From Streptomyces sp. NBC_00433 (GTDB lineage Bacteria > Actinomycetota > Actinomycetes > Streptomycetales > Streptomycetaceae), in NCBI GenBank assembly GCA_036015235.1, contig CP107926.1:8352001-8416000 (forward strand): DNA of 64,000 bases, in the 5' to 3' direction. Shown here one piece after another: positions 8,247 through 17,250 of the stretch. The notes beneath the pieces are model-generated. The model worked only from the letters and a program-made list of their open reading frames with translations, was not told the origin of the DNA and did not search any database. Numbering within the stretch: position 1 is the stretch's first letter; each line of letters begins with the position of its first letter. The position numbers and the translations under genes were made by a program.

Positions 8247-9293
8247 ATGCCCGACGTGCCGTACGAGGCCGCGATCAACGAGGCACTGGAAAGACTCGAA
8301 CACGCCGGCTTCTTCTTCGGCTCCGGCGGCCCCGGCAACCAGCTCCGCGGCTTCGCCATCCACGCCCCCATGGGCGCCGAGGCGCTCGCCGTGCTCGGCC
8401 ACGGCGAGCTGGTGCCCGGCTGGGTCGACGGTTACGCGGCCCGCCGCGGCTTCGGCACGCCGCCCGACCCGTTCGCCCCGATCGACCCCGCCGACCCGGC
8501 GTCCTGGCGTGCCGCGCTCGGCGAGACCCGGCGGCTCGCCGACTGGGCGACGCTCTTCCGGCGCGGCATCGACGACGCCGGCTGGCACGCGACGCTGGTG
8601 GCCTGGTGGCCCCGGCTCACGCCCGGCGTCATGGCCGGCCTGACGCACGGTCTGATCCGCACCGCGCACGCGGTACGCAGCGCGGCGGCGGTGCCGGAGC
8701 CCAGCCCGCTGCAACTGCACGAGATAGCCAACGGGCTGGCCTTCTGGGCGGCGATGTACCAGCCGCCCAGCAGCGCCATGGTCCGCGGGGCGCGCGCCAT
8801 CGGCACCGTGCGCACCCTGGGCAGGCGGCCCGCCGGCCGGCTCTTCGCCGCCGCGGACGCGCGGCTCGGCGAGTCGGTGGACGCGGCGGTCGCCGAACTC
8901 GCGGCGACCAGCGCAGGCCGCTATCTGACGGTGTCGGGCCGGGTGCCGGTGCCGGCCGTCCACACCGTGACCGCGCCCGCCGCGCTGCGCATGGTGCTGC
9001 CGCACCTGCCGGCCGAGCTGGCGGCGCCCTCCTACGAAGCGGTCCGGGAGGTGTGCGGGACCCTGCTGAACCTGTTCGCTCCCGGCGGCCCCGACCACCG
9101 GCCGGAGCCCGCGGTGGACGGCGACGACCCCGGCGTCCAGCGGCGGGTGCTGGCGGCCGCCGTCGAGCTGGGCGACGAGCACGCGATCAAGATGGCGGAG
9201 GCGGCCGCGCGCGAATACGCCGACCACCCCGACCCGCGGTATTTCGCCGCCGCCCACCACGCGGTGCTGCTGCTCGGCGGGTCGCCGGGCTGA
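8247..9293 (+). CDS. Questin-oxidase-like protein (DUF4243)
   Basis: The protein has 348 residues and is helical. It contains conserved family-like blocks: YEAAINEALERLEHAGFF at the N-terminus, FAIHAPMGAEALAVLGHG, PRLTPGVMAGLTHGLIRTAHAVR near residues 118-140, and the C-terminal AHHAVLLLGG. These resemble the DUF4243/questin oxidase family, which includes fungal Baeyer-Villiger-type enzymes of anthraquinone ring cleavage. In actinomycetes the substrate is unknown. The start ATG at 8247 follows AAGGGGAAACGCC. No cofactor motif (Rossmann or FAD) is visible. It stands alone between the MFS gene and a small ORF. Confidence 0.75.
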   Translation: MPDVPYEAAINEALERLEHAGFFFGSGGPGNQLRGFAIHAPMGAEALAVLGHGELVPGWVDGYAARRGFGTPPDPFAPIDPADPASWRAALGETRRLADWATLFRRGIDDAGWHATLVAWWPRLTPGVMAGLTHGLIRTAHAVRSAAAVPEPSPLQLHEIANGLAFWAAMYQPPSSAMVRGARAIGTVRTLGRRPAGRLFAAADARLGESVDAAVAELAATSAGRYLTVSGRVPVPAVHTVTAPAALRMVLPHLPAELAAPSYEAVREVCGTLLNLFAPGGPDHRPEPAVDGDDPGVQRRVLAAAVELGDEHAIKMAEAAAREYADHPDPRYFAAAHHAVLLLGGSPG

Positions 9294-9413
9294 CCGCGGG
9301 CCGGCTCGCACACATATTCGCCAAATGCCGTCTGGCCAGCGGACTTTGTCAGTGCCCGGCGGTAAAATGGACAGTGTTCGTCAGGGTCGGCCCGACGTCG
9401 CAGGAGGATGCCG

Positions 9414-9677
9414 ATGGCTGTTGCCGTACTGTCCGCGCCGAAGTCCCCACTCCCCAGGAAGCCACTGCCCGCCGGCCGTCCGCGCGGCTGGTATGTCGCG
9501 CACAACCGGCGCCTGAAGACCATGCGCCTGGTGATAGCCCTGCTCGACGCCGGGATCTACGAGCCGGCCCAGGCCGGCAACCGGCGGATCCGCGACACCG
9601 CGGAGCGGATCGGCGTCCACGAGCCGTCCGACACCACCTGCCGCATGGTCCGCACCCTGCTGGTCTACGGGCGCTGA
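9414..9677 (+). CDS. Small basic protein, unknown function
   Basis: The protein has 87 residues. The ATG at 9414 is chosen because AGGAGG (9402-9407) is ideally spaced before it. An in-frame ATG at 9408 directly abuts that sequence. The N-terminus is Pro/Lys-rich (SAPKSPLPRKPLPAGRPRGW). The C-terminal half (RRLKTMRLVIALLDAGIY, then NRRIRDTAERIGVHEPSDTTCRMVRTLL) could form a helical, possibly DNA-binding bundle. I do not recognise the family. A strong hairpin follows. Confidence 0.65.
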   Translation: MAVAVLSAPKSPLPRKPLPAGRPRGWYVAHNRRLKTMRLVIALLDAGIYEPAQAGNRRIRDTAERIGVHEPSDTTCRMVRTLLVYGR

Positions 9678-9688
9678 CCGGCCAGGTC

Positions 9689-9722
9689 GGTCCCCTCCGC
9701 GCGACCCCGCGCGGAGGGGACC
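9689..9722. terminator. Perfect 15-bp hairpin between convergent genes
   Basis: GGTCCCCTCCGCGCG and its exact reverse complement flank a four-base ACCC loop. The hairpin lies between the stop of the small protein and the stop of dhaM, so it can terminate both transcripts. Confidence 0.85.
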
Positions 9723-9727
9723 GGCGG

Positions 9728-10132
9728 TCAGGTCTTGCGGTAGGTGTACGCCTCCGCCGCCGCCGCGGCGACCGCGTCCAGGTCGGCGCCGGTCGAGGCG
9801 GTGACCACCGCGGCGACCGCGCCCTCCAGGAAGGGCGCGTCCACCAGCCGTGCCCCCGAGGGCAGTTCGTCGTCGGCGATCAGCGCCTTGACGGTCAGGA
9901 CGGCGCTGCCCAGATCGGCGAGCACCGCCACACCGGCGCCGCGGTCCACCGACCGGGCCGCAGCCGCGATCAGGTCGGAGCTGGTGCCGAGCCCGCCGTC
10001 CGGCCCACCGCCCGCCGGGGCGACCGGCACGTCGCCGCCGCCCCCGGTCAGGCCCGCGGCGAGGTCCGCGACGGCACTGGCCACCTGGGCGCTGTGCGAG
10101 ACCAGCACCACACCCACCAGCGGGGCGCTCAC
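9728..10132 (-). CDS. dhaM: Dihydroxyacetone kinase phosphotransfer subunit DhaM
   Basis: The protein has 134 residues and the EIIA-Man-like fold. VGVVLVSHSAQVASAVADL has the phospho-accepting histidine at residue 13, and GVAVLADLGSAVLTVKALI matches the GTxxGDxGSA-type region. DhaM takes phosphate from HPr and re-phosphorylates ADP bound to DhaL, so this kinase uses PEP rather than ATP. There is no appended HPr or EI domain, unlike E. coli DhaM. Its ATG overlaps the end of dhaL by 4 bp, which indicates translational coupling. Confidence 0.9.
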   Translation of the reverse strand: MSAPLVGVVLVSHSAQVASAVADLAAGLTGGGGDVPVAPAGGGPDGGLGTSSDLIAAAARSVDRGAGVAVLADLGSAVLTVKALIADDELPSGARLVDAPFLEGAVAAVVTASTGADLDAVAAAAAEAYTYRKT

Positions 10133-10791
10133 GCGTCACCCCGGGCGGTGTCGGCCAGCGCCTCGATCAGCAGCGCCGACGAGGTCGCGCCGGGGTCCTG
10201 GTGGCCGACGCTGCGCTCACCCAGGTAGCTGGCCCGGCCCTTGCGGGCCCGCAGCGGAGTGGTCGCCTTCGCGCCCTCGTCGGCCGCGGCCGACGCCGCG
10301 GTGAAGGCGTCCACCGCCCCGCCGCCCGCGTCCAGGGCGCCGGTCAGCGCGTCCAGGGCCGGCAGCAGCGCGTCCAGCATCGTCTTGTCGTCCGGCACGG
10401 CGCCGCCCAGCGCCGCCACGCCGTCGACGCCGGCGCGCAGCGCGTCCCGCAGCCGGGCCGCGGACACCGCCCGCTCCTCGCCCAGCTCCTTGCCGGCCCG
10501 CCGCAGCAGCGTGCCGTACAGCGGCCCCGACGCGCCGCCGACCGTGCTGATCAGCGTGCGTCCGACCAGCACCAGCACGCCGCCGGGGGTCTGTGGCGGC
10601 TCCTGCTCGACCGCCGTGCGCGCGGCCAGGAAGCCGCGCCGCATGTTCGTGCCGTGGTCGGCGTCGCCGATGGGGGAGTCCAGTTCGGTCAGCCGGGCCG
10701 CCTCGCGGTCCATGGCGCCGGTGGCCGCGTCGAGCCAGCGGCGCACAAAGGCCGCGTCGACCGGGGCCTCGGGATCGGGGGTTGCGTTCAT
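10129..10791 (-). CDS. dhaL: Dihydroxyacetone kinase ADP-binding subunit DhaL
   Basis: The protein has 220 residues. DSPIGDADHGTNMRRGF (residues 39-55) carries the conserved DxDxGTNM-like residues that hold Mg-ADP. LISTVGGASGPLYGT and the C-terminal GRASYLGERSVGHQDPGA are the other family signatures. DhaL carries the phosphoryl group from DhaM to the substrate on DhaK. It is the middle gene of dhaKLM, overlapping dhaM by 4 bp and separated from dhaK by 103 bp. Confidence 0.93.
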   Translation of the reverse strand: MNATPDPEAPVDAAFVRRWLDAATGAMDREAARLTELDSPIGDADHGTNMRRGFLAARTAVEQEPPQTPGGVLVLVGRTLISTVGGASGPLYGTLLRRAGKELGEERAVSAARLRDALRAGVDGVAALGGAVPDDKTMLDALLPALDALTGALDAGGGAVDAFTAASAAADEGAKATTPLRARKGRASYLGERSVGHQDPGATSSALLIEALADTARGDA

Positions 10792-10894
10792 CGCGGTCGC
10801 GCGGTCCTTTCGCCGGTGATAAGGGAAACGCCGGTGGTACGGATGACGTGCCGGTGGGCCGCCGGCCCGGTGGGCGGCCGGCGGCGGGCCGGGA

Positions 10895-11887
10895 TCAGCA
10901 GCCCCAGCGCAGGCCGGGGGTCGAGACCGGTGCGTCCCACAGCCGCAGCAATTCCTCGTCGACCTGGCAGATCGTCACCGACGCTCCCGCCATGTCCAGC
11001 GAGGTCACGTAGTTGCCGACCAGGGTGCGGGCCACCGGGACGCGCCGCTCGGCGAGCGCGCGCTGCACCTCGGCGTTGAAACCGTACAGCTCCAGCAGCG
11101 GGGTCGCGCCCATCCCGTTGACCAGCACCAGCACCGGGCCGTCCGGGGTGAGGTCGGAGACCACCGCCTCGACGGTGACGTCGGCTATCTCGCCCGAGGT
11201 CATCATGGCCCGCCGCTCCCGGCCGGGCTCGCCGTGGATGCCGACGCCCAACTCCAGCTCGCCGTCCGGCAGGTCGAATGTCGGACCGCCCTTGGCCGGG
11301 GTGCTGCACGCGCTGAGCGCCACCCCGAAGGTGCGGGACGCCGCGTTGACCTGCCGGGCCACCGCCGCCACCCGGTCCAGCGGGGCACCCTCCTCGGCCG
11401 CGGCGCCGGCGATCTTCTCGATGAAGAGCGTCGCGCCCGTGCCGCGCCGGCCCGCCGTGTAGAGGCTGTCCGTGACGGCCACGTCGTCGTCCACCAGGAC
11501 GCTGACGACCTGCACACCCTCGTCCTCGGCCAGCTCGGCGGCCATCTGGAAGTTCAGCACGTCACCGGTGTAGTTCTTCACGATGAAGAGCACCCCGGCG
11601 CCGCTGTCGACCGCGGCCGCCGCCCGGACCATCTGGTCAGGCACCGGCGAGGTGAAGACCTCACCGGGACAGGCCGCGTCCAGCATGCCTCTGCCGACGA
11701 ATCCGCCGTGCAGCGGCTCGTGCCCCGAGCCGCCGCCGGAGACCAGCCCGACCTTGCCCTCGTAGGGGGCGCCGCGCCGCACGATGACCCGGCGCTCGAC
11801 GTCGACGGTCAGCTCGGGATGTGCGGCGGCGAATCCGCGCAGCGCATCGGCGACCACGTTCTCGGCGACGTTGATCAGCATCTTCAT
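10895..11887 (-). CDS. dhaK: Dihydroxyacetone kinase substrate-binding subunit DhaK
   Basis: The protein has 330 residues. GLVSGGGSGHEPLHGGFVGRGMLDAACPG and the loop LELGVGIHGEPG are the signature DhaK elements. The histidine in GIHGEP forms the covalent hemiaminal with dihydroxyacetone. FIVKNYTGDVLNFQMA and GATLFIEKIAGAAAEEGAPL are further conserved blocks. Length is typical. It is first in the operon. A TAGGCT hexamer on the minus strand (complement of 11922-11927), about 35 nt before the start, may be its -10 box. glpK elsewhere in the window suggests the strain uses glycerol and dihydroxyacetone. Confidence 0.95.
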   Translation of the reverse strand: MKMLINVAENVVADALRGFAAAHPELTVDVERRVIVRRGAPYEGKVGLVSGGGSGHEPLHGGFVGRGMLDAACPGEVFTSPVPDQMVRAAAAVDSGAGVLFIVKNYTGDVLNFQMAAELAEDEGVQVVSVLVDDDVAVTDSLYTAGRRGTGATLFIEKIAGAAAEEGAPLDRVAAVARQVNAASRTFGVALSACSTPAKGGPTFDLPDGELELGVGIHGEPGRERRAMMTSGEIADVTVEAVVSDLTPDGPVLVLVNGMGATPLLELYGFNAEVQRALAERRVPVARTLVGNYVTSLDMAGASVTICQVDEELLRLWDAPVSTPGLRWGC

Positions 11888-12034
11888 CGGCTACTCCGTC
11901 CGCACGACGATGGAGGTCTCCAGCCTACGTTTCCGGCGCCGAGCAGGCACCACGTGGCGGCCGGGCGCGGTAGCGCGGGCCCCTGCCGCGGCGTGCGCCG
12001 GCGCCGATACCGTGGGCCGGGGAAGGAGGCCGCG

Positions 12035-12901
12035 ATGGGCGAAGCGGACCCGGGGCTGTTCGGGCCCGACTCGGTGACCTGGCAGCTGCACGCGGACCCG
12101 GTCATGTGGGTGGCGGGCATCAGGGCGCTGTACCTCCAGGCGCTGCACCCGCGCGCGGTCCGCGGAGTCGCACAGAATTCCGATTTCCGCCAGGACGCCT
12201 GGGGACGGCTGCTGCGGACCGCCTCGTTCGTCGGCGGGATCACCTACGGCACCACCCCCGCCGCCGAGAAGGCCGGTGCCCGCATCCGGGGCATCCACCG
12301 CAGGCTCGGCGCCACCGACCCGGACACCGGGGAGCGCTACGGCGTGGACGAACCCGGCCTGCTGCTGTGGGTGCACTGCGCCGAGATCGACTCCTACCTC
12401 CAGGTCGCCCGCAGGTCGGGCTACCCGCTGACCGACGCGCAGGCCGACGCCTACGTGGACGAGCAGCGCGAGGCGGCCCGGCTGGTCGGCCTCGACCCCG
12501 CCGCCGTCCCCGCCGACACCGGGGCGCTGGCCCGCTACTTCGCCGCCGTCCGGCCGCAGCTGGCGGCCACCCCGGAATCCGCCGAGGTCGCGACCTTCCT
12601 CAAGGCGCCCCCGGTGCCCTGGCCGCTGCTGCCTGCCCGCCTCGCGGTGTGGCCCGCGGTGGCAGGCACCGCCAGGGCCGCGCTGGCGCCCTGGGCGCAC
12701 GAACTCTACGGGTGGCCCGCGCCCTCCCAGGCCGCCGCCGACCGGCGGCTGCGGGCCGCGGGGCGGCTGCTGCGCGCCGTGCCCGCCCGGCTGCGCTGGC
12801 AGCTGCCGCCGGGGCACATCCTGGGCGCCGTCGACCGGCTCGGCCCCGGCAGCCGCCCCTCGGCCCGGCGGCTGCGCGGGGCGGCCGCCGGTACGCCCTG
12901 A
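12035..12901 (+). CDS. MpaB-like oxygenase (DUF2236)
   Basis: The protein has 288 residues from the ATG at 12035, preceded by GGAAGGAGG. WQLHADPVMWVAGIRALYLQALHPRAVRGVAQNSDFRQDAWGRL, together with the later LLWVHCAEIDSYL, is characteristic of the DUF2236/MpaB' family. Conserved His and Arg residues (HADP, LHPRA) bind haem b in studied members such as latex-clearing protein. MpaB performs oxidative cleavage in mycophenolate synthesis. The substrate here is unknown. There is no signal peptide, so it is probably cytosolic. Confidence 0.85.
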   Translation: MGEADPGLFGPDSVTWQLHADPVMWVAGIRALYLQALHPRAVRGVAQNSDFRQDAWGRLLRTASFVGGITYGTTPAAEKAGARIRGIHRRLGATDPDTGERYGVDEPGLLLWVHCAEIDSYLQVARRSGYPLTDAQADAYVDEQREAARLVGLDPAAVPADTGALARYFAAVRPQLAATPESAEVATFLKAPPVPWPLLPARLAVWPAVAGTARAALAPWAHELYGWPAPSQAAADRRLRAAGRLLRAVPARLRWQLPPGHILGAVDRLGPGSRPSARRLRGAAAGTP

Positions 12902-12991
12902 GGTGTTATGCCCTGATGCGAGGTGCCCGCGCCGCCTCGCGCGGCCATACTGGGGGCGGGGAAGCACAAATGACCACGGGGGCGGCACGCG

Positions 12992-15217
12992 ATGGCGGCG
13001 GGACATCACGGGAACCACCACGGACAGGGCGGCGCGGAGGCGCACAGCACCCTCATCCAGGGACGCTACCGGCTGCACGAGCTGATCGGCCGCGGCGGCA
13101 TGGGCGAGGTGTGGCGGGCCCTCGACGAGTCGCTGGGCCGCAGGGTCGCGGTGAAGTGCCTCAAGCCCGCGGGCCAGGCCAGGGACGCCGGATTCACCCG
13201 CATCCTGCAGGAGCGCTTCCGGCGCGAGGCCAGGGTCGCCGCCGCGCTCCAGCACCGCGGCATCACCGTCGTCCACGACTTCGGCGAGCACGACGGCGTG
13301 CTCTACCTGGTGATGGAACTGCTCGACGGCCGCAATCTGCTCCAGGTCCTCGACGACGCCCGCAGGCACCCGCTGCCCGTGCCCGACATCATCGACATCG
13401 CCGAGCAGGTCGCCTCCGCCCTCGCCTACACCCACACGCAGGGCGTCGTGCACCGGGACCTGAAACCGGCCAACATCATCAGGCTCAGCGACGGCGCGGT
13501 GAAGATCTGCGACTTCGGCATCGCCAGGCTCGGCCACGACATCGGCTTCACCTCCCGGCTGACCGGCACCGGCGTGGCCATGGGCACCCCGCACTACATG
13601 TCGCCCGAGCAGATCGGCGCCTCCGGCGAGGTCGACCAGCGCAGCGACCTGTACTCGCTGGGCTGCGTGCTCTACGAACTGGCCACCGGAGCACCGCCGT
13701 TCGACCTCGGCGACACCTGGGCCATCCTGGTCGGCCACCGCGACAACGTGCCGGAGCCGCCGCGCGCCCGCCGCCCCGAACTGCCGGTCGACCTGGAGTG
13801 CCTCATCCTCGACCTGCTCGCCAAGTCCCCCGACGACCGCCCGCAGGACGCCGCCGACGTCGGCGGCCGGCTCAAGGCGCTGCGGGCCGGCGCGAGCAGC
13901 GGCGCCGGCGAGCCGCACCCCCGTACGACCGCGCCGACCGCCGAACTGCCCGGCTGGGCACGGCAGCTGACCACCGGCACCGCCGCGGTCTCCACCCGCC
14001 CCCGGCACACCGCGAACGCGCCCCGCCACGAGCTGACCGGCGCCTGGTCCACCCGCGGCCTGCCGGCCAGGCCGCGACCCGGCATGCTCACCGAACTGGC
14101 CGACCGGCACGCGGAAGGCATCGACCTCGCCCGGGTCGGCAACTGGCGCCAGGCCTACGACCTGCACACCGCCGTCGCCGCCGCCCGCGACCAGGCCCAG
14201 GGCGCCGAGCACCCCGACACCCTCGCCAGCCGCTACGAGGCCGCGTACTGCCTCACCGGACTCGGCCGCACCGAGGAAGCGCTCCAGCTGTACGCCTACG
14301 TCGGCGAGACCCGCGCCCGGGTCCTCGGCCCCGACCACCCCGACACGCTGGCCGCGCGGCACGAGGCCGCCTACGCGCTCAGCCTGCTCGGCCGTTTCCT
14401 CGAAGCGCACCAGGAATACGCCGAAGTGCTCGCCGCCCGGGCCCGCACCACGGGCCCCGACCACCCCGACACCCTCCAGTGCAAGCACAACCTGGCCTTC
14501 AACCTCGGCCGCCTCGGCCGCACACCGGAAGCGCACGCCATGGCCGTGGAGGTCGCCGGCGCGCGCACCCGCGTCCTGGGCGCCGACCACCCGCAGACCC
14601 TCGTCACCCGCTTCGAGGTCGGCCACCTGCTCGGCACGTCCCGCCGCTGGGCGGAAGCGCTCGACGTCTACCGCGACGTGGCCGAGGTCAGGACCCGCGT
14701 CCTGGGCGCCGACCACTCCGACACGCTCGCCGTCGACTACGAGATCGGCATCTGCCTGGGCCGCCTCGGCCGCAGCGCGGAGGCGCTGACGCTCTACGAG
14801 ACCCTGGTCGAGGCCAGGACCAGGACCGCGGGCTCCGCCGACGCCGAGACGCTGCGCGCCAGGCACGCGCTCGGCGTCAACCTCGGCCGGCTCGGCCACT
14901 GGGAGCGGGCACTCGCAGAAGCCCGCGACGTGGCCGCCGTACGCGAACGCGTCCTCGGCCCCGTCCACCCCGACACGCTGGTCAGCAAGCGCGAGATCGC
15001 CGTCGGCCTCGGCTGGCTCGGCCGCTGGGCCGGGGCGCTCACCGTCTACCACGAGGTCGCCGACGCCCGCGAACAGGTCCTGGGCCCCGCCCACCCCGAC
15101 ACCCTCACCAGCCGCAACGACGAGGCCCAGTGCCTGGAGCAGCTGGGCCGCACCGCGGAGGCGCAGATCCTCTACGACCGGGTGGCGGCGCAGCGGAACG
15201 GTCCGCAGCGCCTGTGA
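12992..15217 (+). CDS. Soluble Ser/Thr protein kinase with C-terminal TPR array
   Basis: The protein has 741 residues. The Hanks-type kinase domain (about 25-290) is complete: GRGGMGEVW P-loop, K55 in VAVKCLKP, VVHRDLKPANII, ICDFGIARL and HYMSPEQIG. A linker of about 80 residues leads into seven or eight tetratricopeptide-like repeats of 42 residues, each marked by an HPDTL-type motif and a LGRxxEAL helix. This repeat style resembles kinesin-light-chain TPRs (Pfam TPR_10/12). No transmembrane helix or PASTA domain is present, unlike PknB, so it is likely cytosolic with the TPRs as a partner-binding scaffold. Confidence 0.93.
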   Translation: MAAGHHGNHHGQGGAEAHSTLIQGRYRLHELIGRGGMGEVWRALDESLGRRVAVKCLKPAGQARDAGFTRILQERFRREARVAAALQHRGITVVHDFGEHDGVLYLVMELLDGRNLLQVLDDARRHPLPVPDIIDIAEQVASALAYTHTQGVVHRDLKPANIIRLSDGAVKICDFGIARLGHDIGFTSRLTGTGVAMGTPHYMSPEQIGASGEVDQRSDLYSLGCVLYELATGAPPFDLGDTWAILVGHRDNVPEPPRARRPELPVDLECLILDLLAKSPDDRPQDAADVGGRLKALRAGASSGAGEPHPRTTAPTAELPGWARQLTTGTAAVSTRPRHTANAPRHELTGAWSTRGLPARPRPGMLTELADRHAEGIDLARVGNWRQAYDLHTAVAAARDQAQGAEHPDTLASRYEAAYCLTGLGRTEEALQLYAYVGETRARVLGPDHPDTLAARHEAAYALSLLGRFLEAHQEYAEVLAARARTTGPDHPDTLQCKHNLAFNLGRLGRTPEAHAMAVEVAGARTRVLGADHPQTLVTRFEVGHLLGTSRRWAEALDVYRDVAEVRTRVLGADHSDTLAVDYEIGICLGRLGRSAEALTLYETLVEARTRTAGSADAETLRARHALGVNLGRLGHWERALAEARDVAAVRERVLGPVHPDTLVSKREIAVGLGWLGRWAGALTVYHEVADAREQVLGPAHPDTLTSRNDEAQCLEQLGRTAEAQILYDRVAAQRNGPQRL

Positions 15218-15274
15218 AGGCGCCGCCGGTTGGGCCCACCGCGAACAGCCGGACCCGCGGCACCAGGTGCGTAC

Positions 15275-15280
15275 TACTGT
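15275..15280 (+). promoter_or_regulatory. Putative -10 box (TACTGT)
   Basis: TACTGT ends 7 nt before the ATG at 15288. No Shine-Dalgarno sequence lies between them, so this is another candidate leaderless start. Confidence 0.3.
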
Positions 15281-15287
15281 CGCCGGC

Positions 15288-15983
15288 ATGAGCGACGTGC
15301 GGGAATACCAGGTCAACGGGATACGGCTGGTCTGCGAGCTGGCAGGGCCGGCCGACGGGGCGCCGGTGCTCCTCCTGCACGCCCTCGGCGAGGACCGCGG
15401 CTCCTGGTCGGCGGTCGCCGCCGCCCTCGCCGCGGACGGCCGCCGCACCATCGCGCCCGACCTGCGCGGCCACGGCGACAGCGACCACCCGGGCGACTAC
15501 GCCTTCGAGGCGATGCGGGACGACGTCTTCGCGCTGCTCGACGCGATGGCGCTCGACCGGGTCACGGTCGTCGCCCACTCGCTCGGCACCGTCGTCGCCT
15601 CGCTGGTCGCGATGGACCGGCCCTCCGCCGTCGACCGGCTCGTCCTGGAAGAGGGCCCGCTGCCCTTCCCCGCGGACCCGCCGCGCCCCGTCGTCACCGG
15701 GCCGGGACCCGACCCCGTCCGCTACGACTGGCGGGTCGTCGCCGAGGTGGCACGCCAGCGCAATGCGCCTGCCGCGCGGCACTGGGAAGGGCTCGCGGAG
15801 ATCACCGCGCCGACCCTGATCATCGCCGGCGGCCCCACGAGCCACCTCCGGCAGTCCGACCTCGCCCGGGTCGCCGCCCGCATCCCGGACGCGCGCCTCG
15901 TCACGATCGAGGCGGGCCACATGATCCACGACACGCGCCCATCGGACTACCTGTCCGATGTCCGCGCCTTCCTCCACCTCTAG
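15288..15983 (+). CDS. Alpha/beta hydrolase
   Basis: The protein has 231 residues. VLLLHALGEDRGSWSAVA is the oxyanion-hole region, APDLRGHGDSD the typical second motif, and VVAHSLGTVVA the nucleophile elbow with the catalytic Ser. TLIIAGGPTSH and IEAGHMIHDTRPSDY supply the late strand and the catalytic His. This is the canonical order of the fold-family esterases and lactonases. The substrate is unknown. The ATG at 15288 is chosen because upstream codons read into the promoter. The gene is followed by a repeat cluster and faces the phosphotriesterase-like gene. Confidence 0.88.
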   Translation: MSDVREYQVNGIRLVCELAGPADGAPVLLLHALGEDRGSWSAVAAALAADGRRTIAPDLRGHGDSDHPGDYAFEAMRDDVFALLDAMALDRVTVVAHSLGTVVASLVAMDRPSAVDRLVLEEGPLPFPADPPRPVVTGPGPDPVRYDWRVVAEVARQRNAPAARHWEGLAEITAPTLIIAGGPTSHLRQSDLARVAARIPDARLVTIEAGHMIHDTRPSDYLSDVRAFLHL

Positions 15984-16323
15984 CCGCCGCCCGGGGGCGC
16001 GACTCCCGTGCCGGTGCGTCGTGGCCGGTCGCGCAGTTCCCCGCGCCCCTGGGGTGGTGGCGGCCCGTCCCCACACGACGGTGCGTTGTGGTTGCGCGCG
16101 CAGTTCCCCGTGCCTCTCAAAAACGCGTGCCCTCCGCGGCAGGGGCCAACGCCTGGCGGAGGAGGACGCGAGCCCAGAGGGGCGCGGGGAACTGCGCGCC
16201 CCATCACGATGCACGCGCAGGCAAGCAACGCACCGCAAGGGGCAATCACCCCAGGGGCGCGGGGAACTGCGCGACCGGCCACGGCGGTGGTGCAGCCGTG
16301 GAGAAGGGGGAAGGGGCACCCCC
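15984..16323. repeat. Cluster of four GGGGAACTGCGCG-type intergenic repeats
   Basis: This 340-bp non-coding stretch lies between convergent genes. The core GCGCGGGGAACTGCGCG occurs in plus orientation near 16176-16200 and 16248-16285, and as its complement near 16017-16058 and 16071-16116 (one base varies). The two left copies are inverted relative to the two right copies, so the transcript can fold into a large stem-loop. Similar short elements are scattered in streptomycete intergenic regions. A related but diverged family occurs at 37057-37232. A bidirectional termination or REP-like role is inference. Confidence 0.75.
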
Positions 16324-17250
16324 TCAGGCGGGCCAGGGGGACGCGAGCGCGGCGGACGGGTTCGTGCGGAAAATGGCGTCAGCCACCTCCGCGCCGAGCT
16401 CGCGGACGACGCGGGGCCGCAAAGTGTGGAGGAGGTAGGGGGCGCCCGGGCCGGCGCCCGGGGCGGTGGTGTCGGCGCCGAGGAGGAGCTGGGAGGCGTG
16501 GCCCGCGGCCGCGAGGGCGACGAGGCTGTCGACCAGCCACGGATCCGTGGCGTGGTGCGCCCGGCTCGGGCCGTCGAAGGCGAGGTAGGCCCCGGCGGCG
16601 GCCAGTTCCCGGTGCACCCCGGGATCGGGGAAGCGGTTGAGGTGGCCGAGGAGCAGGCTGCGCGCGGGCACCCCCAGCTCACCGTGGAGCAGGGCGAGCA
16701 CGTCGGCCGCCGCCGTACCCATCTCGTGGTGGACACCGATCGGCGCCCCGGTGGCGTGATGCGCGTGCGCCGCCGCGTCCATCACCCACCGCGTGTGGTC
16801 GTCCAGGGCGTGGAACATCCCGGCGACCTTGATCATCCCCGCCCGCACCGCTCCCGGCGCACCGCCCGGATCGGCGCCGGCGACCGTCCCCTCGGTCAGT
16901 TCCCTGACGAAGAGGGCCGCCAGAGCGTCGCCCCGGCGCAGCCGCCGCAGGACGCCGGGGTCGTAGTGCACCTCCTGGTGGAGCCCCGTCGCGGCGATCA
17001 CGTGCACCCCCGTGGCACGTGACGCCGCGACGAGGTCCGCCACCCCCCGCCCCATCCCGAACGGAGTCCACTGCGCCAGCGCCCGGCCGCCGAGCCCGCG
17101 GAAGGCGGTGAGCCGGGCCAGCGCCTCCGCCGGGTCGTCCAGTTGCGGCTCGGGCAGCGCGGGGCTGCGCAGGAAGAGGTGGTCGTGGGCGTCGCACACC
17201 CCGAGCGCGGCGGGCTCGATGTCGCCGAGGACCGTACGGATCGCGCTCAC
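16324..17250 (-). CDS. Phosphotriesterase-family metal-dependent hydrolase
   Basis: The protein has 308 residues. CDAHDHLFLR carries the HxH metal ligands at the first beta strand. RAGMIKVAG holds the bridging Lys, IGVHHEMG and LLLGHLNR supply the two metal-binding histidines, and QLLLGADT gives the final Asp. All metal ligands of the (beta/alpha)8 phosphotriesterase/lactonase fold are thus present. Homologues hydrolyse lactones or phosphotriesters. The GTG start overlaps the stop of the upstream CMD-like fragment (GTGA), so the two are coupled. It is last in the TetR operon. Confidence 0.88.
   Translation of the reverse strand: MSAIRTVLGDIEPAALGVCDAHDHLFLRSPALPEPQLDDPAEALARLTAFRGLGGRALAQWTPFGMGRGVADLVAASRATGVHVIAATGLHQEVHYDPGVLRRLRRGDALAALFVRELTEGTVAGADPGGAPGAVRAGMIKVAGMFHALDDHTRWVMDAAAHAHHATGAPIGVHHEMGTAAADVLALLHGELGVPARSLLLGHLNRFPDPGVHRELAAAGAYLAFDGPSRAHHATDPWLVDSLVALAAAGHASQLLLGADTTAPGAGPGAPYLLHTLRPRVVRELGAEVADAIFRTNPSAALASPWPA

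Noticed and set aside
11891..15451. A long minus-strand frame opposite the oxygenase and kinase genes
   Set aside because: It covers two well-supported plus-strand genes and shows no recognisable domain. Periodic sequence in it mirrors the TPR repeats.
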